Assembly (NCBI RefSeq): GCF_032362555.1
Contig: NC_083520.1
Location: forward strand, 8,928,001-8,992,000
From: Amyelois transitella
Taxonomy: Eukaryota; Arthropoda; Insecta; Lepidoptera; Pyralidae
DNA: 64,000 nucleotides
Direction: 5' to 3'
Positions 57,721 through 64,000 of the stretch are shown here, piece by piece. How positions within the stretch are numbered: the first letter of the stretch is position 1; each line of letters opens with the position of its first letter. A model generated the notes under the pieces. It did no database searches. It saw nothing but the letters and a program-made list of their open reading frames with translations, and was not told the origin of the DNA. Made by a program: the position numbers and the translations under genes.

Positions 57721-57844
57721 AGAATTTTCTTAAATTAGCTTCTGAAGACTTTGAACGTCTATGGTTTCAGGGAATTTCTTAGTGGCGTATGATCGTTCTA
57801 TATCTCGCTATAATCTGTATGTCTAAAGTACACAAAAAATAATA

Positions 57845-57915
57845 AAATCACGCCTCTTGCCCGGAGGGGTAGGCAGAGGCTGCATCGACTTCTTTCGTTT
57901 ATCCGCATTCATTTC
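57845..57915 (+). repeat. Family B dispersed repeat
   Basis: 'tcacgcctcttgcccggagg', 'ggtaggcagaggctgcatcg', then 'cttctttcgtttatccgcat'. Confidence 0.7.
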
Positions 57916-58239
57916 CCTCTTTATGGTAAGCTGCGTCTCTGTCGTAGTCAACATTTAGACTAAAGCCATCACCTGAAGAGTGTTCATGGATAGTTGAAGA
58001 GTTACTTGACGTTCCTACCTGTTCCTACCTATTTAAAGCAGTTTAATGAAATACATAAGAATATCATTTATTTGTAAGTATTATCGTGTGGATGCATAGC
58101 ACAAAGGGAAAGTACCTATGAGTAATGATGGTAAAGAGTGAGTTGTTTCCTGTTGTGTACGGTTAGGTGAATCATCCTGTATGTATGTTATGTATGTACC
58201 ACAGAATACAGGTATTACATGTATCTGAGTACTATCCTC

Positions 58240-58515
58240 AATCTATACTAATGTTATAAAGCTGAAGAGTTTGTTTATTTGTTTGCGCTAATCTCAGGAA
58301 CTACGGCCTCGAATTGAAAAATTATTTTTGTGTTGAATAGACCATTTATCGAGGAAGGCTTTAGGCTATAAGTATAACATCCCGCTGCAACAATTAGGAG
58401 CGAAGAAATAATGAAAAATGTGAAAAAACACGGGATAAATTATTCATGCTTGTTGGTTTCAATGATACCCAAAATAACTACTCCACGCGGACGAAGTCGC
58501 GGGCACAGCTAGTTA
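58240..58515 (-). repeat. RTE-like LINE 3' tail, minus strand
   Basis: 'ctatactaatgttataaagc', 'gcgctaatctcaggaactac', 'ttatcgaggaaggctttagg' and 'cgcggacgaagtcgcgggca' are shared with 60428-60698. Reads as a LINE 3' end on the minus strand. Confidence 0.75.
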
Positions 58516-58674
58516 GTCACAAAAGCATCGTCTTGCATTATTACTGTCTTTACTACCTCAAATTCCAACAATGCGCCAAGTCTTAACCACGCTTAAACAA
58601 AGGAGGAATAAACAAAGTGAACGAACATTTTTTCTTGCTACGTCATCGGTTTGAACCTTGAGATTCTCATTGTA

Positions 58675-58782
58675 GCCTAGCAACCTGTCACTATCTGAAT
58701 CTCAATTCTATCATTATGACTCTTTTCTAGACAATTGGCTTTGTCTATAACTAAGAGATAAAGACTTCTTATATATTTTAGT
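58675..58782 (-). repeat. Family A SINE fragment, minus strand
   Basis: 'agcctagcaacctgtcacta' and 'caattggctttgtctataac' match the SINE head in reverse, diverged. Confidence 0.6.
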
Positions 58783-58999
58783 ATCTCGATACTTACCTCG
58801 GTAAGTGATATCTTTCTCAAACCAGCTTATGATGTAATGAGCTTAGCTTACTAAATTACAGAGTACTTTATTAGATATGGTACCTAATACTACTAAGATA
58901 TATAGATATTAAATCCTGATTATAAAGGATGGGAATAAATAGAGAAGTAGTGAGGTTACTAATGCAAAACTCTGATACTAATATAAAACATTCCGCTTC

Positions 59000-59165
59000 G
59001 TCGAAAGAAATGAATTGGGATCAGCAAATATACCTACTTAGTAAAGCGAATGTTATGAAGACTTACGGAACCACGCAAATTATGTGCGGTTCTATTTGTT
59101 GTTGCCACGGAGGTGTTGCGGAAGGAGTTTCTTTTTGGGCATAATTATTGCTTTGTATTTTGATC
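59000..59165. repeat. Diverged local repeat, copy a
   Basis: 'aaatgaattgggatcagcaa', 'cttacggaaccacgcaaatt' and 'gtgcggttctatttgttgtt' recur, diverged, at 60260-60425. The + strand is open for 71 codons from 58929, but this is attributed to the repeat. Confidence 0.6.
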
Positions 59166-59247
59166 GTCCCCTTTGCTATGAAAAGAAAATCCTGATATAA
59201 AACCTAAATACAACCAAAAATTCGTAGCTGAACGCCATTATTAAGCC

Positions 59248-59342
59248 ATACCTATAGCTGAATGAGACCTTTAATTTTTTTTTAACTGTAGGCTCTGTCT
59301 ACCCCGTAAGGGATAAAGACGTCTTTGTATATATGTATGTAT
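59248..59342 (-). repeat. Family A SINE head fragment, minus strand
   Basis: 'aggctctgtctaccccgtaa', 'gggataaagacgtctttgta' plus an ATGT tail. Confidence 0.65.
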
Positions 59343-60097
59343 CCGTAGCTACGAAAATGTCAAACGTTTAGTTGGTAACTACGCATTTATGATCACGAAA
59401 TCGATATTATTTGCAGACAAGGAAGTAATGAAAGCCTTTGGAAAGGAAATTGATTTCTTATCAGACATTATCAGTGCTACGTATTAAATTTACTAGCGCA
59501 AACAAGCCTGCCTACACAGATAAGAGCAACTTATTGTTGAAATCTCAGATAACAGGCGTTTGATCTTGAGTTTTTGATCGGCTATTTATAAAGATGATCT
59601 AAACTTGTAAGATGGTTCAAATATTTCAGTAGCTCTGTTACTTATCTATCTATTTTTATATTAACTACGTTTCCCAATTATATACATAACTATTTTAAGC
59701 GGATAACTTATTAAAAAATAGAAAAATAATATAATAAAATATACTTATTAGCAAATAAACATACTTCCATTCCCATTATTTCTTTCTGTAGTAGTAGTAA
59801 AATTATTTTTTTTAAGTGGTTTTTACTAAGGACATAGTACCTAAATAAAGTTTCTATCTTAATAGACAAGCCAGAAACTTTATTTTTTAAACAGAAAGAA
59901 ATAATAAAACATAGACATAGGATGCATTATTTCACAGACATTAGATATCCAAGGCAAGTAGGTTTGGGAAGTCATAATCCTTTCCGCTGAAGGAAAACCT
60001 TTGAATTTTTTTTTTATACTTTTTTTATGAATAGATCATTGAACTTAGATGGGATTTAATTGGTTTATTGGTAGATACTGATTGTAATCAGACATGA

Positions 60098-60195
60098 CTA
60101 CATACATATATTACGATCGAAATATTCCAAGCGATAAACTGAATGATACCGGTTGGGTTAGCACAAAGTTAGTTCTTATTCTGAGTACTAACCAG
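60098..60195. repeat. Second local repeat, copy a
   Basis: 'cgatcgaaatattccaagcg' and 'agcacaaagttagttcttat' recur at 60704-60790 as 'cgatcgaaatattccacgcg' and 'agcacaaagttcgttcttat'. Confidence 0.65.
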
Positions 60196-60259
60196 AGTCT
60201 TACCTTTTGTGCCTTTGTTAATTCACGTCACGTGATTCTGATAAAGCATCAAAAAGTTT

Positions 60260-60425
60260 TCTCGAAATAAATGAATTGGAATCAGCAAATAAAGTAAGTA
60301 AAAGGAATGTTGTAAAGAGTTACGGAGCCGCGCAAATTTTGTGGGGTTCTTTTTGTTGTTGCCATGGAGATGAGATTGCGGAAAGATTCTTTTCGGGCAT
60401 AATTATTGTGTGTATTGATAGATAA
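60260..60425. repeat. Diverged local repeat, copy b
   Basis: Matches 59000-59165 in the same orientation, with many substitutions and small gaps. It abuts the LINE tail at 60428. Confidence 0.6.
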
Positions 60426-60427
60426 AG

Positions 60428-60698
60428 TAATCTATACTTATATTATAGCTGAAGCTGAAGATTTTTTTGAACGCGCTAATCTCAGGAACTACTGGTTCAA
60501 ATTAAAAAAAATATTTTTGTATTGAATAGAGCATTTATCGAGGAAGGCTTTAGGCTATTTAATATCACGCTGCAAGGATAAGAAGCAAAGAAATAATGGA
60601 AAATGTGAAAAAAAATGGGATAATTATTCATCCTTGAGGGCTTCCAATGATGCCCAAAATAACTATTCCACCCGGACGAAGTCGCGGGCACAACTAGT
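60428..60698 (-). repeat. RTE-like LINE 3' tail, minus strand
   Basis: Same element as 58240-58515: 'gcgctaatctcaggaactac', 'tttatcgaggaaggctttag', 'aatgatgcccaaaataac', 'cggacgaagtcgcgggcaca'. Confidence 0.75.
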
Positions 60699-60703
60699 AA
60701 GAC

Positions 60704-60790
60704 ATATACCGATCGAAATATTCCACGCGCCAAACTGAACGACACTGGTTGGGTAGCACAAAGTTCGTTCTTATTCTGGGTACCAGAGCA
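60704..60790. repeat. Second local repeat, copy b
   Basis: Partner of 60098-60195; the two copies bracket copy b of the first repeat and a LINE tail. Confidence 0.65.
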
Positions 60791-61645
60791 TGTAATGCAA
60801 CCAGCCAATGGTAGCTATTATAGAAAGTTTTATCATAATGACTGAGAAGTTCTAAAAGGACTATAGTATTTCAATAGGACCGCCCAACTTTTTTGTTCCT
60901 AGACTTAAAAATTTAATTTATTTCTCTATTATATAAGGCAGGTATACAATTGTACATTATTTTCTGTAATATATCTATAATATTACAGAATACAGGTATT
61001 TTTTATACTTTATCAGAATCACACGACTTGATTCAACAAAGACACAAAAAGCAAGTCTAGTCTAGAACACCAGTCTCTCACAATCTTACTTATTTATCTT
61101 ATGGTATCTAAGGTAATCTTCAGATTGTGGAGATCAATAAAAATATTGATTTTGATTTGATTTTAATATTTGTCTTCACTCACCTTTTCTCTCCCTCATT
61201 TCACCATTATTTTGACAAATCTTCTGTAGTAACAGACTTTTTTTCAAAACTCAAACTCGCTTTGATTTTTGCGAAAGAAATGTTTGCCAATTATATGTAG
61301 GTAAAATGCATTGTGCAACTCTGAGACGAGCGAATCTGTTACACTTTGTGATAATAATTGCAGAAACTAACAGCAGACAAGGTTAACACCTCACCTACAT
61401 GTTTAGCACAAATACATATAGTTCTCAGAATTAATTAATGCGTGCATCACGCATATTTCAACAGTCCCTTCTTGGAAATTAGGCGTCGGAATTACCAAGA
61501 ATTTTTATTAGAAACTGTTGTTAACTTGATGTTAATGAACTTAATGACATTATGTACTATACAATAACACTATTGAATTGGCACTACCAATTGTCAAATA
61601 TCATGTCTTTGGTGAAGCGAAAATAATTTCGTGTTCTGATCACTC
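60791..61645. other. Intergenic, nothing recognised
   Basis: AT-rich, no coding exon or clear repeat. Confidence 0.5.
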
Positions 61646-61649
61646 ACAC

Positions 61650-61890
61650 GTGTGCCGTGTAGTTCCCGGCACTTTAAATAGTATCATTTCACATCTTACT
61701 CATGGATTTCGTAAAAGACGAGTAAGGGAAAGGCTAAAATTGAGATTCTTCTTGTAGGCGATGGGCTGGCAACCTGTCACTATTTGAATTCCACCATCAA
61801 GCCATACAGTGTCAGTGGTCTTTCAGTCTTTCAAGAATATTGGCTTTGTCTACCCCGCAAGGTATATAGACGTGACCGTATTTATGTATG
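61650..61890 (-). repeat. Family A SINE, near full length, minus strand
   Basis: 'gtgccgtgtagttcccggca', 'gcgatgggctggcaacctgt', 'ggctttgtctaccccgcaag' and 'gtatatagacgtgaccgtat' in reverse order of the 15108 copy. Confidence 0.8.
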
Positions 61891-62662
61891 ATCAATACTG
61901 TCAAAACGAGTATAGATTTCGCAGCCAACTGGTTAACTCAAACAGACATTGTGACGTTTTATTTGGAGATAATAAAGAACTTAATTTGGATCAAAGTAAT
62001 CCTGGATGTCATTTCAAAAGGGAACCGATTCTCTCTTTAAGACAATACATACCTACCTAACCTAACAAAACAATAGCGACTTTACAACTCACGAAATAGG
62101 CCTGCTAGCTGCTAGGTTAAAAAGCTTAAGTTAAAAAATCAAGATAGTCTAAGAAGGATCGGTTCCTTTTTACCCTCCGCCTCTGTCATTACCTGTTGTG
62201 TAAATTATTACCTAGAAGACCGAGATTCAGATCTATAGATACACGTGCTCGCTATTCTCGTCTGTACTGTCGTTTGGCAACGAGGTGTATTTATAGAAAA
62301 AGAGAAATTCCTGACGTACACCACTAGCATTGAAACGTGACATGACATTTAAAGAAGGGAGGGAAAGCAGTTAACATTGTATTATAGACAGGTACCCTGA
62401 ATCGATTTCATTACGGATCTATAATCTATACTAATATTATAAAGCTGAATGGGCCATTGAGGTCATTATTTTATGTCGGCTACGGCAGATGAATTTCATT
62501 CATGCAAGACATTAATAAAATGGCAAACAGCTAAGAAATGATTCCACAAATACACTTTCGTGCCGAATGACTTGACACATCCTGTTAGAGCTGAACTTAA
62601 CCCAGTTTCCAAACTGTGGTCCACCACTGCTTACCAGTCCAAATATTTAAGTACTTATTCCC

Positions 62663-62968
62663 ATGGTTGTTCCTTACGAAACTTTCCTTTCAGAAATGGT
62701 AACCACACACAAAAACTGTGTGTTACACTACTTCTATGACGTTTGGATTAATGGAAAAGCCGATTATCGAGGTCGAAAACGTGAATGCGGAATTGAACAA
62801 GCTGTTTTATCAGTTAGCGAATGGTGGGCCTTACATTCACGTGTATTTGGGAGGTCAGACACTAGTTTGGTAGCACGTGTGTCACGTGACCACGGCAATC
62901 TGGGTCAGTGCTGCGACGACTTGGCCGCGGCCAGTCGTTATAGACACCTATACGTTGTGTATTATTAA
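62663..62968 (+). CDS. Weak ORF, possible exon, unrecognised
   Basis: A 101-codon frame. 'gaaactttcctttcag' ending at about 62694 is a good acceptor, and the frame after it (NCVLHYFYDVWINGKADY, then RECGIEQAVLSVSEWW) is not low-complexity. No donor or recognisable domain, and no partner exon. GC content rises towards 62960. The last third contains three CACGTG palindromes, so regulatory DNA is an equally good explanation. Confidence 0.2.
   Translation: MVVPYETFLSEMVTTHKNCVLHYFYDVWINGKADYRGRKRECGIEQAVLSVSEWWALHSRVFGRSDTSLVARVSRDHGNLGQCCDDLAAASRYRHLYVVYY
62838..62890. promoter_or_regulatory. Cluster of three CACGTG E-boxes
   Basis: CACGTG at 62838-62843, 62874-62879 and 62883-62888. The last lies in the 10-bp palindrome GTCACGTGAC, the form preferred by MITF/TFEB-type and USF-type bHLH-ZIP factors. 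CACGTG is also bound by CLOCK/CYCLE and Myc/Max. Confidence 0.45.
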
Positions 62969-62969
62969 A

Positions 62970-64000
62970 CAACCATTATGGTTAATGATTTGAGTTGCAA
63001 ACGGCATCAAAGTCGATGTTGTTTTTTGTCGAGTGCTGAGAATCTTGCACCTTCATATTGGTTCCTTGTCATGAAATGAAATAGCCGTAAAACGATTGGA
63101 AATTATATTTATTTTATGTATGTTTTTCTGCTAATATAGAAAATTAACACTTTAATCTCAAACTATGTATGAAGAAGTCTTAAAAATGGGTACAACGTAA
63201 GGTTGTTAGAGTGTAAAAAAAAAACGCTGAATCGAAAACGAGGTGACTAGTAATATGGCAAATGAAAGAAACATACCGTGCCACCGTGACACAACATTAA
63301 AAAAAAAGAAGTGTCAATAATAAAAAAAATATATACCTATAAATTAACTATATCAATAAACCATTCAACCGGAGATGATTAAACAAGGAAAATAATCAAC
63401 ATTATCTTGCCAGTTCGTGTTTGGAAAAACACCGTCAAAAGATAGTATTTAATGATAATTGACGTGCTTTCCTATTAGTTCGTAAATGCAAATACCTTCA
63501 GACAACAGTGACCTTTACACCCTTAGGACTACCCACGCTGTTGATTCCATCAATATATATGGCTCGCCCACTATTGAACATGATGTCATTAAGGAGAAAA
63601 GGGCTCGTCGCTTAAAAAGTATTACAAAAATGAGAAAGATGCACTTTTAGAAATTAACCCGTTATCAAAATACGTGGCTCTGCTTATTTTTCAGTTATAC
63701 GACCCGAATCAACGAAAGGATACACTGCTTTTTCGTTTTTAATAACGTAACGTAACGTCATTTTTTCTAGTGATTTTTTTTTATTTTTGGATTGTGTTAC
63801 CACTTCTCCACTCACCCCTATTCCAGTGACATATTACCTGACAGCACCATTCGGTCACGCTTCAGGATCATGCACATGACTTGGGGGTTCTAAATGAGGA
63901 CAGCACAACTGATTTAAATCATCAGTATCTATCAACTATGGTTTCCAATAATGCTGTTCGTATTCTTTGCGACGATGTCTCGACGACCACAATGGGCCGT
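62970..64000. other. Non-coding, nothing recognised
   Basis: AT-rich sequence to the window edge with no supported exon or repeat. Confidence 0.5.

Overview
This window looks like nuclear DNA from a moth or butterfly (Lepidoptera). It is AT-rich and has spliced genes with large introns. It is scattered with SINEs and LINE 3' ends of types I know from lepidopteran genomes: copies of a 'cacgtctatatcccttgcgg' SINE, a tRNA-headed SINE ending in a 'ttggcctgggtcttg'-type tail, and RTE-like tails. The species cannot be named from the sequence. No bacterial, viral, CRISPR or operon-like content was seen.

Layout. (1) 1-24.2 kb, + strand: mostly non-coding DNA with repeats and some GC-rich islands (about 0.9-1.3, 5.6-5.9, 20.56-20.75 and 22.74-22.89 kb). 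It ends in one convincing terminal coding exon (23727-24227) with a C-terminal coiled coil, from a gene I do not recognise. A possible ATG-bearing exon lies at 20939-21056, but the link between the two is unproven. (2) 24.2-31.5 kb: AT-rich, repeat-poor DNA, probably long 3' UTR or intergenic, ending near a 5'-truncated 5S rRNA copy. (3) 32.2-37.2 kb, - strand: a complete two-coding-exon SCPx gene (peroxisomal 3-oxoacyl-CoA thiolase fused to sterol carrier protein 2, ending in SKL). (4) 38.4-41.6 kb, + strand: a three-exon gene for an 871-residue Cys-rich/Gln-rich protein that I do not recognise. (5) 41.28-43.59 kb: a near-perfect head-to-tail duplication with period 1157 bp. It copies the last exon of the Gln-rich gene plus the promoter and first exon of the next gene. 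(6) 43.5-50.2 kb, + strand: a seven-coding-exon myeloid leukemia factor (Mlf) gene whose introns are full of transposon debris, including a TTAA-flanked piggyBac-like MITE and a SINE nested in a LINE. (7) 54.0-57.5 kb, - strand: a gene of at least four coding exons with a Cys-His-Asp arrangement resembling arylamine N-acetyltransferase/transglutaminase-like folds; its start exon is unresolved. (8) 57.7-64 kb: intergenic, repeat-rich, with one weak ORF at 62.7-63.0 kb that contains three CACGTG boxes.

The genes do not form an obvious pathway. They are ordinary neighbouring eukaryotic genes: lipid metabolism (SCPx), transcription/proteostasis (Mlf) and three orphans. The most unusual thing here is the 1157-bp tandem duplication at the Gln-rich/Mlf boundary, which is either very recent or an assembly artefact. 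All splice sites were read by eye from GT/AG context, reading phase and protein similarity recalled from family knowledge; no search was run.
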